Positions 1-8,660 of a stretch of 64,000 nt of DNA are shown piece by piece. A program made the translations under genes and the position numbers. How positions within the stretch are numbered: position 1 is the first letter of the stretch; each line of letters opens with the position of its first letter. The DNA comes from Micrococcus sp. EYE_212 (GTDB lineage Bacteria > Actinomycetota > Actinomycetes > Actinomycetales > Micrococcaceae): positions 44,278-108,277 of the forward strand of contig NZ_JAHXOZ010000010.1 in NCBI RefSeq assembly GCF_023147585.1, read 5' to 3'. The notes beneath the pieces were generated by a model. It saw only the letters and a program-made list of their open reading frames with translations. It was not told the origin of the DNA and did not search any database.

Positions 1-649
1 CGTCGATGAGGATCGAGTCCACCTCGTCCACGATCGCGTAGTGGTGGCCGCGCTGGACCAGCTCGTCGAGGGACCAGGCCATGTTGTCCCGCAGGTAGTC
101 GAACCCGAACTCGTTGTTCGTGCCGTACGTGATGTCTGCGTTGTACTGCGCGCGGCGCGTGGCCGGGTCCTGGCCGGAGAGGATCACGCCGGTCTCCATG
201 CCGAGGAAGCGGAACACGCGGCCCATGAGGTCCGCCTGGTAGGACGCCAGGAAGTCGTTCACGGTGATGACGTGGACGCCCTTGCCGGTCAGGGCGTTCA
301 GGAAGGCCGGCGCGGTGGCCACGAGGGTCTTGCCCTCGCCGGTCTTCATCTCCGCGATGTTGCCACGGTGCAGGGCGACGCCGCCGAGGAGCTGCACGTC
401 GTAGTGCCGCTGGCCGAGGGTGCGTCCCGAGGCCTCCCGGACGGCGGCGAACGCCTCCGGCAGCAGCAGGTCCAGGGACTCGCCGTCCGCGTGCCGGGCC
501 TTGAGCGCGTCCGTCTCGGCGCGGAGCTCGGCATCGCTGAGCGCTCGGAAGTCCTCCTCGAGCAGGTTCACGGCGTCCACCGTCCCCCTCATGCGCGAGA
601 GCACACGGTTGTCGGAGATCTTCAGGACGCGGTCGATGATCGAAGGCAC
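1..649 (-). CDS. secA: Preprotein translocase ATPase SecA (N-terminal part; runs off the left edge)
   Basis: SecA is the cytosolic/membrane motor that pushes preproteins through SecYEG. The visible 216 residues start [15 protein letters not shown] and contain the SecA DEAD-motor signatures: Walker A (MKTGEGKT, residues about 101-108), the TVNDF segment near 129-133, and the Walker B region [12 protein letters not shown] at the window edge. The GTG start (647-649) is preceded by an AGAGGA ribosome site and the N-terminus matches the family pattern. The gene is leftward and follows hpf, separated by about 200 bases with a hairpin, so it may have its own promoter. The C-terminal half lies outside the window. 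Identification is secure. Confidence 0.97.
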   Translation of the reverse strand, partial: MPSIIDRVLKISDNRVLSRMRGTVDAVNLLEEDFRALSDAELRAETDALKARHADGESLDLLLPEAFAAVREASGRTLGQRHYDVQLLGGVALHRGNIAEMKTGEGKTLVATAPAFLNALTGKGVHVITVNDFLASYQADLMGRVFRFLGMETGVILSGQDPATRRAQYNADITYGTNNEFGFDYLRDNMAWSLDELVQRGHHYAIVDEVDSILID

Positions 650-808
650 TGGTTCCTCTGCTCCCTAGCGGTGTGGCCGAGCACGCGGGGAGCGCCCCCT
701 CGGCCGGCCGATGCGCGGTCTTCTGCGACAGTCTACGGTCCGAGCCCGGACGCGCCGCGGCGCCCGCTCGGTGGCGCGAGTGCCGCGGCGCACGGGGCAG
801 TCCGCGGA

Positions 809-843
809 GCACCCCGGCGACGACGTGCCTGCCGCCGGGGTGC
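809..843 (-). terminator. Hairpin between hpf and secA
   Basis: A perfect 11-bp inverted repeat (809-819 and 833-843, GCACCCCGGCG and its complement, 13-base loop) lies directly after the hpf stop codon. There is no long T run, which is common in very GC-rich genomes. It is placed to end or attenuate transcription from the mtrA-hpf run before secA. Confidence 0.6.
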
Positions 844-849
844 CCGTGC

Positions 850-1539
850 TCAGTCGGCGGAGGCCTGGTACTCCCGCTCCTGGACCCTCTGGCCGGCCAC
901 GTGGTCGGCCGGCAGGGACTCGTCGAGGCGGATGACGCCGTAGCTCCACCCGCGGCGGCGGTAGACCACGGAGGGGACGCCGGTCTCCGCGTTCTGGAAG
1001 AGGTAGAAGTCGTGGCCCACCAGCTCCATGGCGTCCACCGCCTCGTCCACGCCCATCGGGGTGGCGGGGAACGCCTTCTCGCGGATCCGCACGGGCGTGC
1101 CGGGCTGGGGCTCGCCGTCGTCGGCGGCGTCCGCGCCGGCGGCCGGAAGGTCCGCTCCGGTCGCGGGCAGCGGCGGGACGAAGGCCACCTCCCCGGCACC
1201 GCGGGAGGACGCCGCGCCGCGGCCCGTCCGGCGGTCCTTGCGACGGTCGCGCAGGCGGCGCAGGCGCTCGGCGAGTCGCCCGCAGGCCAGGTCAAAGGCG
1301 GCCAGCTTGTCGTCCGCCGAGGACTCGGCCCGGATCACGTCCCGCGGCCCGCGCACGGTGAGCTCCACGGTCACGGACTCCTCGGAGTGTCGGTGGTGCG
1401 AGGACTTGGTGACCTTCACCTCGAGCTGGGTGGCGTCGCCGGCCAGCGGCTCCAGCCGTGCCGCTCGCTCCGCCACATGCTCGCGGAACCCGTCCGTGAG
1501 CTTGAGGTCGTGGGCGATGTAGCTGACATCCATGGTCAT
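850..1539 (-). CDS. hpf: Long-form ribosome hibernation promoting factor (HPF/RaiA family)
   Basis: This 229-aa protein has the two-part layout of long HPF, which dimerises 70S ribosomes into inactive 100S particles in starvation. Residues about 5-105 are the S30AE/RaiA fold (DVSYIAHDLKLTDGF at the N-terminus, then basic helices). A variable Ala/Pro-rich linker follows, and the C-terminal dimerisation domain (about 165-225) has the signature VDAMELVGHDFYLFQNAET. The start at 1539 encodes MTMDVSY; the second Met (1533) is an alternative. It lies between comF and secA on the same strand, the order often seen in Actinobacteria. Confidence 0.95.
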   Translation of the reverse strand: MTMDVSYIAHDLKLTDGFREHVAERAARLEPLAGDATQLEVKVTKSSHHRHSEESVTVELTVRGPRDVIRAESSADDKLAAFDLACGRLAERLRRLRDRRKDRRTGRGAASSRGAGEVAFVPPLPATGADLPAAGADAADDGEPQPGTPVRIREKAFPATPMGVDEAVDAMELVGHDFYLFQNAETGVPSVVYRRRGWSYGVIRLDESLPADHVAGQRVQEREYQASAD

Positions 1540-1748
1540 GGCGTCCTCCTGGTCCGACGGTCACAGACGCCCCGCCGCGCAGAAGGGGTGGACGACCTCT
1601 CGGACCGCCTCCCGACCCTGCAGGTCGGCGACCGGTCAGAGGGGAGACCTCCTTCCAGCCGCCGGCGGGACGGGAACCGGGGAACCGGTTCCTTGCCCGC
1701 CACCCTACGCCGCGGGGCTCCCGCATTCCAGTGGATTCGTGACGCGCC

Positions 1749-2540
1749 TCACGGTCCAGGTCTCGTCGTGGTCTCCCGCCGCCCCGGCTCCACCCCGGCC
1801 ACCACCACCGCTCCCACGGGCCGGGCGCCGGCCTCCCACGCGGCCGCGGCGAGCGCCCTGAGGGTGGCTCCGGTGGTGACCACGTCGTCCACCAGGAGCA
1901 CCGGCGTCCCCGCGGGCACGCGACCGGGCATCGGCCGCCAGCGGCGGGAACGGCGGCGGCGCTGCGTGGCGCCGGATCCCGCATGCTGCGGCGCACCGCC
2001 CGCCCAGCTCGGCAGGGCCGTGAGCGCGCCCCGGGGCGCCATCACGAGGTCGGAGCGCACCCACTCCGGCGGGAGACCACGGGCGAGCTCCGCCACCGGG
2101 TCGTAGCCGCGCCGGCGGAATCCGGCCGCGCTGCCCGGCACGGGGAGGAGGAGGGCGGCAGCGGCGTCCGGCACGCCGGGGTCGCACCGCAGGGCCGCCG
2201 CGGCCAGGGCGAGGGCCTCCCCCAGCGGCGCACGCAGGTGCAGGGCGTGGTGGTCCTTGAAGGCCAGGAGCGCGGTGGACAACGGCGGCTCGTACACCCC
2301 GGCGGCCATCACGGGCAGGGGTGCGCCGCCGGGGCCGAGCGGGAGCGCCAGCGCCCCCTCCTCCACGCGCCGCGGCCGTGCGAGCGCCGCCTCCAGGTCA
2401 CGGCGGCACACCGGGCACAGCCGGGTGGCCGGCTCCCCGCACACGACGCACTCCGCGGGCAGGACCAGGTCCACCAGCCCCTCGACGATCGCGCCGACTC
2501 CTCCGGCACCGCCCCCGTGCCGGCTCTCACTCCCCCGCAT
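1749..2540 (-). CDS. ComF family phosphoribosyltransferase-fold protein
   Basis: A 263-aa protein with the ComF layout: an N-terminal four-Cys zinc finger (CVVCGEP...LCPVCRRD, residues about 28-48) and a C-terminal type I phosphoribosyltransferase fold with the PRPP-loop signature VLLVDDVVTTGATLRAL. ComF proteins are linked to DNA uptake in competent bacteria, but many actinobacterial copies have no proven role, so function here is inferred from family only. The ATG at 2538-2540 gives MRGSESRHG; the open frame extends further upstream but into lpqB. It sits 98 bases after lpqB and 209 bases before hpf on the same strand. Confidence 0.85.
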   Translation of the reverse strand: MRGSESRHGGGAGGVGAIVEGLVDLVLPAECVVCGEPATRLCPVCRRDLEAALARPRRVEEGALALPLGPGGAPLPVMAAGVYEPPLSTALLAFKDHHALHLRAPLGEALALAAAALRCDPGVPDAAAALLLPVPGSAAGFRRRGYDPVAELARGLPPEWVRSDLVMAPRGALTALPSWAGGAPQHAGSGATQRRRRSRRWRPMPGRVPAGTPVLLVDDVVTTGATLRALAAAAWEAGARPVGAVVVAGVEPGRRETTTRPGP

Positions 2541-2638
2541 GGGACCAGGCAAGCACCGCCGTGGACGGCCCGCCCCCGCGCGTGCCCCCGCTGGGGACGA
2601 GGGCGCCCCCGGTGACTCCTGTGCAGGGGCCTCGCGGC

Positions 2639-4423
2639 TCAGCCGGGGAAGGCCAGATCGCGCACGGGCCGGCTGAGCTCCTGTGCCCGCCACGAGGACC
2701 CGACCAGCATGAACACGGTGTCCTGCGTCTCGGCGTACAGTGTGCCGCGGTCCCCGGCCGAGACGCCGGTGAGCCCGGAGAGCGGGTTGAGCTGACGCGT
2801 CGTGCCGTCGAGGTCGATGATCTCCGGGGTCACCCGGTCGTCCTCGTCCCTGGCTGTCGCGCTGGCGATCAGGCTGGTGTCCCCCACCCACTCCACCAGG
2901 TCCGGATCCTCCTGGCTCGGCAGCAGCAGCGGCTCGGTCAGGGAGGCGGGCACGCCGTCGGAGCCTCGCACGACGCCGGCCACCCGCACGGTGCGCCGCT
3001 CGCCGTCGTCCACCACGAGCGCGGCCCGGGCGCCGCCGCGGGAGATCCGCAGGGCGACGATGCGCTCGCCGTCCTCCAGCCACGGGGCGGTGACCACGCG
3101 CCCGGAGCCGTCTCCTCCTGGCTCGAGGGGGCTCGCCTGGATCCGCGCGGACCCGCCGGCGTCGACCGTCCAGGCCCAGCCGAGCGCGTCGATGCTCGGC
3201 GGGGTCAGGCCGGTGCCCCTCACGGCCTGCTCCAGCCTGCCCTCCGCGGTGGCGAGGTAGAGGGAGGTCCGGTCCTGAGTGAGGAACGCGAACCGGGTGC
3301 GGTCACGGCTCATCGCGGGGACCGCGGGGTGCAGGTCGGCGACGTTCGGGACCCCGCCCACGGGCGTCACGCTCAGACCCTGGAAGAACGCGAGTCCGCC
3401 GGTGGAGGGGGCGACGCCCACCTGCACCGACTCGGCGGGCGGGTCGACCTGGACCGGGACGGGGGTGGCGTCGCCGCCGCTCGAGGCCAGGGGGGCGCCC
3501 TCCACCGAGACCTCCACCCGGTTCACGGAGGCCAGGCCCGTGAGCGTGAGCCGCAGCTGCTCCTCCATGCGGTAGCGCGCCTCCGCGTCCGCGCCCTCGA
3601 CGGCGGCGTCCACGAGGTCCACGCGGGCCACGCCGGCTTCGTCCACGGGGACCGCGGGGTGGGTCAGGTCGGTCCCGGAGCGCACGGGGAACGCGGACAC
3701 CGTGGCCCCCGTGAGGTAGGGCGCGGGGCCGTGGAGCAGCGCGCGCGTCGCGGCCGTCACCGTGGTCCCGCGATTGACGAACCACCGCACGTCCGCGACG
3801 GCGTAGGTCATGGTCTGGTCGAAGAACACCAGGTCGTGCGGAGCGTAGACCTGGGTGAACTGGGAGAGGGAGAGCAGTGTGCCGTCGTCGACCGCCGAGA
3901 TCCGCGGGCCCTGCTCGGTCTCGTCGAGGGTGATCTCCCAGGCGCGTGTGCTGCCGGGCGGGGCCATGGTGCGCAGCCCGTACTCGTCCACCTCGGAGTC
4001 CACCTCCACCTGGATCTGGTAGGAGTCCTCGGCCACCCGCGTGATGGTGGGCTGCGCCGAGTAGACGACCGTGCGCTGGGCCGGGTTCCACTGCCGCGTG
4101 GCGGGACCGGTGAGGTGCTCGCGGGCGATCTCGTAGTCGTCCTGCGGGCTCGTGCCCGCCAGGATGAACCCGCGGATCACCTCCTCGGCGTCCGCCCCGT
4201 CGGCGGGGCCGGGCGGACGGAACTGCGGGGTGTCGGCGGAGGCACGGTTGTCCGCGAGGGGCTCTCCGGTGCGCACCGGGGAGGACTGGGGGATCTGCGT
4301 GCAGCCCGCCAGCACCAGGCAGGCCGCGAGGGTCGCGGACAGGGCGGCCGTGTGTCGCCCGCGGGAGGTGGGCGGGCGGAGCGGGGCTCGGCGGCGCGGC
4401 TCGGCTCGATGTGGATCGCTCAC
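2639..4423 (-). CDS. lpqB: MtrAB-associated lipoprotein LpqB
   Basis: LpqB is an outward-facing lipoprotein that works with the MtrA-MtrB two-component system in cell-cycle and envelope control. The 594-aa product starts with GTG at 4421-4423, overlapping the mtrB stop by four bases (GTGA), which implies translational coupling. It has a basic N-terminus and a lipobox LVLAGC with Cys41 as lipidation site. The middle holds a GerMN (spore germination/LpqB) domain, and the C-terminal half is the Gmad1-type beta-propeller-like LpqB domain. Its length is close to the roughly 580 aa of mycobacterial LpqB. A longer in-frame extension overlaps mtrB and is not supported. Confidence 0.95.
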   Translation of the reverse strand: MSDPHRAEPRRRAPLRPPTSRGRHTAALSATLAACLVLAGCTQIPQSSPVRTGEPLADNRASADTPQFRPPGPADGADAEEVIRGFILAGTSPQDDYEIAREHLTGPATRQWNPAQRTVVYSAQPTITRVAEDSYQIQVEVDSEVDEYGLRTMAPPGSTRAWEITLDETEQGPRISAVDDGTLLSLSQFTQVYAPHDLVFFDQTMTYAVADVRWFVNRGTTVTAATRALLHGPAPYLTGATVSAFPVRSGTDLTHPAVPVDEAGVARVDLVDAAVEGADAEARYRMEEQLRLTLTGLASVNRVEVSVEGAPLASSGGDATPVPVQVDPPAESVQVGVAPSTGGLAFFQGLSVTPVGGVPNVADLHPAVPAMSRDRTRFAFLTQDRTSLYLATAEGRLEQAVRGTGLTPPSIDALGWAWTVDAGGSARIQASPLEPGGDGSGRVVTAPWLEDGERIVALRISRGGARAALVVDDGERRTVRVAGVVRGSDGVPASLTEPLLLPSQEDPDLVEWVGDTSLIASATARDEDDRVTPEIIDLDGTTRQLNPLSGLTGVSAGDRGTLYAETQDTVFMLVGSSWRAQELSRPVRDLAFPG

Positions 4424-6117
4424 GATTCCTCCTCGGACAGGGGCGGGGCGGGGATCGGGTGGGATCCGGCCCCCGAGGGGTCGCCCCCCGGACTCCGGCC
4501 GTCCGCGGCCGCCGCGGCGATCACGGCGTTCCAGCGCGTCTCGGGCAGCGGGCGGTCCAGGTCGTCGGCGCGCCGCCGGCCGGACTCGGAGTACTGGGGC
4601 GGGGTGCTCATCGCGGCGCGCACGAGCGGCTCGGGCGCCTCCATCCCGGCCGGGGTGGCGGACCGCCGGCGGGGCAGGGAGAGCATGAAGCATGATCCCA
4701 CGCCCAGCTCGCCCCACGCCTCGAGGCGGCCGCCGTGCAGCCGGGTGTCCTCCGTCGCGATGGAGAGGCCCAGACCGGAGCCGCCCGTCGTGCGCTTGCG
4801 CGACGGGTCGGCCCGCCAGAAGCGGTCGAACACGCGCTGGACCTGCTCGGGGCTCATCCCGACGCCGTGGTCCACGACCGCCACCGTGACCACTTTGACG
4901 TCGGCGCCCACCACGACGTCGACGGGCGCGCCGTCCGCGTGCTCGATCGCGTTGTTGACGAGGTTGCGCAGGATCCGCTCGATGCGTCGAGGGTCCACCT
5001 GGGCCTCGAAGGTCTGCCCCTCCGCCCGGCCGAGCGGCACGAGGTAGACGGGCACCTCCGCCTGCTCGGCGAGGGGCTGGGCGGTGAGCACCACGTCACG
5101 CGCCAGCTCCAGCAGATCGGTGCGCTCGAGCGCGAGCGAGGCCGCGCCGGCGTCGAAGCGGGTGATCTCCAGCAGGTCCGCGAGCATGGCCTGGAAGCGG
5201 TCCACCTGGTGGTGCAGCAGCTCGGTGGAGCGTCGGTTCACGGGGTCGAAGTCCTCGCGGGAGCCGTAGAGCACGTCGGCGGCCATCCGCACCGTGGTGA
5301 GCGGGGTGCGCAGCTCGTGGGAGACGTCGGAGACGAACCGCTGCTGCGTCTGGGAGAGCTGGGCCAGCTGGGTGATCTGATCCTGGATGCTGTCCGCCAT
5401 CCGGTTGAACGAGGTCCCCAGACGCGCCAGCTCGTCCTCGCCGCGCACGGGCATCCGCACGGCCAGGTTCCCGCCGGAGATCGCCTCGGCGGCGCTGGCG
5501 GCCTCCTGGACCGGGCGAACGAGACGGCCCGCCGCCCACGTGGACAGCACCACGTTGAGGACGATGAAGCCCGCGCCGAACACGAGCAGGACCCGCAGCA
5601 CGGAGTCGAGGGACTCCTGGACGTCGGAGAGGTCGTAGACGAGGTACAGCGCGTAGCCGGCCCCCGGGGGCAGCACCACCTGGGTGCCGAAGGCGAGCGC
5701 GGGCCGCGGGACGCCGGCGGCGTCGGGCAGGGAGATGCTCGCGTCGTACACCCCGGGGCCCTGGGCCACGGCCCGTTGCAGGTCCTCCGGGATCACGGAC
5801 GGATCGAACTGCGCGGAGGAGATGGTGCCGACATAGGCGGACTCGGACTCGGGCAGCGGCGTCAGGTGGAAGCGACGGCGGATCGTGGTGCCGGTGTCCC
5901 CCTCGAGCGCACGCAGCGTCTGGCTCACGAGCGCGTCCGTGCTCTGGTCGTCCGAGGCGGTGGAGCCCGCGAAGGTCTCGTGCACCCGGCTCAGACCGCG
6001 CCGGGCCTCGGCCTCCACCTGCTGGTACCGGGACTGGAAGAGGGCCTGGGTGATCTGCTGCGTGAGGAGCCCGGAGAGGGCCAGGCCGGCCACGAGTGTC
6101 AGCAGGGCGGCGAGCAC
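4420..6117 (-). CDS. mtrB: Sensor histidine kinase MtrB
   Basis: MtrB is the membrane kinase paired with MtrA. The predicted 565 aa contain TM1 (residues about 2-22), an extracytoplasmic sensor of roughly 145 residues, TM2 (about 172-195), HAMP, HisKA with DVSHELRTPLTTVR near residue 265 (phospho-His), and a HATPase domain with NLVNNAIEHADG and GGSGLGLSIA. The annotated GTG at 6115-6117 starts right at TM1. The same frame continues upstream as a basic stretch (RAWTALRHRWAQSLRLRS) typical of kinase N-termini, but no ATG or GTG is seen there before the mtrA stop. The real start may therefore be unusual or lie inside mtrA. The 3' end overlaps lpqB by four bases. Confidence 0.95.
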   Translation of the reverse strand: MLAALLTLVAGLALSGLLTQQITQALFQSRYQQVEAEARRGLSRVHETFAGSTASDDQSTDALVSQTLRALEGDTGTTIRRRFHLTPLPESESAYVGTISSAQFDPSVIPEDLQRAVAQGPGVYDASISLPDAAGVPRPALAFGTQVVLPPGAGYALYLVYDLSDVQESLDSVLRVLLVFGAGFIVLNVVLSTWAAGRLVRPVQEAASAAEAISGGNLAVRMPVRGEDELARLGTSFNRMADSIQDQITQLAQLSQTQQRFVSDVSHELRTPLTTVRMAADVLYGSREDFDPVNRRSTELLHHQVDRFQAMLADLLEITRFDAGAASLALERTDLLELARDVVLTAQPLAEQAEVPVYLVPLGRAEGQTFEAQVDPRRIERILRNLVNNAIEHADGAPVDVVVGADVKVVTVAVVDHGVGMSPEQVQRVFDRFWRADPSRKRTTGGSGLGLSIATEDTRLHGGRLEAWGELGVGSCFMLSLPRRRSATPAGMEAPEPLVRAAMSTPPQYSESGRRRADDLDRPLPETRWNAVIAAAAADGRSPGGDPSGAGSHPIPAPPLSEEES

Positions 6118-6176
6118 AGCGCTGCGCAGCCGGAGGGACTGGGCCCAGCGGTGGCGCAGTGCCGTCCACGCGCGCG

Positions 6177-6857
6177 TCAGGACTGGCCCGCCTTGTACCC
6201 CACGCCGCGGACGGTCAGCACCACGGACGGGTTCTCGGGGTCACGCTCCACCTTCGAGCGCAGGCGCTGGACGTGGACGTTGACGAGGCGGGTGTCCGCC
6301 TGATGACGGTAGCCCCAGACCTCCTCGAGCAGCATCTCGCGCGTGAAGGCCTGACGCGGCTTGCGGGCCAGCGCCACGAGGAGGTCGAACTCAAGGGGCG
6401 TGAGCGAGAGGGCGGTGCCGCCGCGGGTGACCTGGTGGCCGGCCACGTCGATCTCCACGTCCCCGATGCGCAGCAGCTCCGCGGGGCGGGTCTCGCCCTC
6501 GCGCAGGCGCGCGCGCACCCGGGCCACGAGCTCGGCCGGCTTGAAGGGCTTGGGCACGTAGTCGTCCGCGCCGGACTCCAGCCCGCGGACCACGTCCGCG
6601 GTGTCGGACTTGGCCGTGAGCATCACGATCGGCACGTCCGACTCGGCGCGGATCAGCTTGCAGACCTCGATCCCGTCGATGCCGGGCAGCATGAGGTCCA
6701 GCAGCACGAGGTCCGGGCGCTCGGCGCGGAACGTCGGCAGAGCGGACGTGCCGTCGGCGGCGAACGCGGGCTCGAAGCCGTCGTTGGTCAGGACGATGCC
6801 GATCATCTCCGCGAGCGCCTCGTCGTCGTCCACCACCAGGATCTTGGCCCTGCTCAT
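6177..6857 (-). CDS. mtrA: DNA-binding response regulator MtrA
   Basis: OmpR/PhoB-type response regulator, 226 aa, against 228 in M. tuberculosis. The receiver domain begins MSRAKILVVDDDEALAEM with the acidic pocket, the phospho-acceptor Asp in LVLLDLMLPGIDG (near residue 53) and the switch Lys in DDYVPKPF. The C-terminal winged helix ends VLTVRGVGYKAGQS. MtrA controls cell-wall and division genes in Actinobacteria. It is first in the leftward mtrA-mtrB-lpqB run; a GAGGAGGAAC ribosome site precedes the ATG. The 168-base region to the divergent sigma gene should hold its promoter; I did not identify one convincingly. Confidence 0.97.
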   Translation of the reverse strand: MSRAKILVVDDDEALAEMIGIVLTNDGFEPAFAADGTSALPTFRAERPDLVLLDLMLPGIDGIEVCKLIRAESDVPIVMLTAKSDTADVVRGLESGADDYVPKPFKPAELVARVRARLREGETRPAELLRIGDVEIDVAGHQVTRGGTALSLTPLEFDLLVALARKPRQAFTREMLLEEVWGYRHQADTRLVNVHVQRLRSKVERDPENPSVVLTVRGVGYKAGQS

Positions 6858-7025
6858 CGTTCCTCCTCGTCCGCTTCACGTCCGGGCGTCCCCGACACTT
6901 CGGATCGTAGCGCCCCGGGCGGACGCCGGGCGCCCTCGGCCGTCACCGCCGCCCGGAACGTCACCGATTCGTGACGACGGCCGACCCCGGTGGGAACCCT
7001 GCGCCGCCCGCGGACATGATGGGGC

Positions 7026-7742
7026 ATGGACACCTCCTCGACTCCGCCGCTGACGGACCTCGGCGACGACGCCCTCTGGGCCCGCGTGCGGGGCGACGAC
7101 GCCGGCGCCTTCGCCGCCGTCTTCGATCGCCATCAGGCGCGAGTGCACCGTCACGCCCGGCGCTGGACGGTCACGCCGCACGACGCCGACGACCTCGTGG
7201 CCGCAGTGGTCCTGGAGGCATGGCGCCGCCGGGAGGACGTGAGCGTCGTGGACGGATCCGTCCTCCCCTGGCTCCTCGCCGCCGCCAACAACGTCCAGCG
7301 CAATCGTGCCCGCTCCGCCGTGCGCGGCAGCCGTGCCATGGAGCGGCTGCGCCGCCGCAGCGCGATGTCGGCCCCCGACCACGCGGACGACGTCGCCGAG
7401 CTCGTCGACGCCGAGCGGCGCGCCGACACCGTCCGGCGGGCGTTCGCGCGGCTCGACCCGATCGCCCAGGACGTCCTGACCCTCTGCGTGCTGGAGGACC
7501 ACCCGATGGCCGCTGCGGCCGAGGTGCTCGGCTGTCCCGTCGGCACCGTGAAGTCACGGCTGAACCGGGCCCGGCGCAGCCTGCGCCGGGCCCTCGAGGA
7601 CACCGCACCGGACGCCCCCGTCACCGCCCTCCCCTCGGTGCCGGCCGCCGGCCCCGTCCCTGCCCGCCATTCCGACACGCCTCGCATCGTCACCCGCCCC
7701 GCGTCGCCCACCCTCACCGAGAGGACCGCCTCATGTCCGTGA
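7026..7742 (+). CDS. RNA polymerase ECF-type sigma factor
   Basis: A 238-aa sigma-70 family protein with only regions 2 and 4. Region 2 spans about residues 18-85 (DAGAFAAVFDRHQARVHRHA, then the DADDLVAAVVLEAWRR helix). Region 4 spans about 135-190, with the helix-turn-helix core AAEVLGCPVGTVKSRLNRAR. The last 45 residues are Pro/Ala-rich. It overlaps the next gene by ten bases, so the two are probably co-translated. The neighbour belongs to the CU044_5270 membrane family, which in Actinobacteria often follows such sigma factors and is presumed to regulate them. Transcribed away from mtrA. Confidence 0.9.
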   Translation: MDTSSTPPLTDLGDDALWARVRGDDAGAFAAVFDRHQARVHRHARRWTVTPHDADDLVAAVVLEAWRRREDVSVVDGSVLPWLLAAANNVQRNRARSAVRGSRAMERLRRRSAMSAPDHADDVAELVDAERRADTVRRAFARLDPIAQDVLTLCVLEDHPMAAAAEVLGCPVGTVKSRLNRARRSLRRALEDTAPDAPVTALPSVPAAGPVPARHSDTPRIVTRPASPTLTERTASCP

Positions 7743-8640
7743 GCACCCGTCACCAGCCCCCTGCCGACGCGCTCGGCCCCGCCCTCGACTCCGCACTGCT
7801 CGGCCGCGCAGACCGCTCCCCCTCCCCCGATCGGGTCGCGGCGCTGCGGGATCGCATCCTGGAGGACGCCTCGTCGGAGGCGGTCCTCCCGGCCTCGGAG
7901 ACCGACTCCTCGCGCCGTCCCCGCGCTCAGCGGTGGCTCGCCGCGGCCGCCGTCGGCGCCGTCGTCGTCACGGGCCTCGGCGTGGTGCCGGGTGACGTCG
8001 CGGAGGCGGAGGCGAGCCAGGTCCTCGCCGACACGGCCGCGACGCCGTCGACGTGCCCGATCCGACGCTCGCGGCGGACGGCAGCGTGCTCTCCCAGGAG
8101 CCCTCGACCTCCTACCGGGCGGACGCGATGGGGCCGGGCAGCCTGCCGCAGAGGCTCGAGGTCGACAGTCTCGAGGAGGTGCCCCGGGATCCCGACCAGC
8201 TGATCCGGTTCTTCCGGGACCGGTATCACGGCGGCTCCGCCTCGAGGGACGAGAACCTGTTCGTGCAGCTGACCGACACGCTGCGCGAGCCCGGCCTCCC
8301 CGCCGACCTGCGTCGAGGCCTCGTCGCGGCCCTGGCCCAGGCACCCGGGGTCCGGGTGGAGGAGGCGGTCACGCTGTCCGATGGGCGCACGGGCGTCGGC
8401 GTGAGCCGCGCCGAAGTCCTGCGGATGGGCGCCGTCGAGCAGATGGTGCTGGACCCGACCACGGGGCAGGTGATCGGCGAGCGCGATCTCGTCGGATTCG
8501 GCGTCGGGGAGTTCGGGACGACGGAGGTCGTCTCGGAGTCGACCACCCGGCTCTCGATCGTCGACGAGGCCCCGAGGGCCCAGGTGCACATCGACGACCA
8601 CAGGGGACCGAACGGGGAGGACATCACCCACCTCCCCTGA
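7733..8640 (+). pseudogene. CU044_5270-family membrane protein (putative sigma-factor partner), frameshifted
   Basis: The ATG at 7733 opens a frame encoding a soluble N-terminus, a membrane segment (WLAAAAVGAVVVTGLGVVP, residues about 66-84) and the start of the outside domain (ASQVLADTAA). Near 8040 the sensible reading jumps by one base: the rest of the family-like domain (VDVPDPTLAADGSV, then EVPRDPDQLIRFFRDRY and DPTTGQVIGERDLVGFG) is in another frame and ends at 8640. One missing base around 8036-8041 restores a continuous protein of about 302 aa. Either the gene is broken or the read has an error. Family members usually sit next to an ECF sigma factor, as here. Confidence 0.75.
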
Positions 8641-8660
8641 ACCCCGGGACACCCGTCGTC

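Noticed and set aside
4424..4717. N-terminal extension of LpqB upstream of GTG 4423
   Set aside because: It overlaps mtrB, is Arg/Pro-rich, and would put about 98 residues before the lipoprotein signal.
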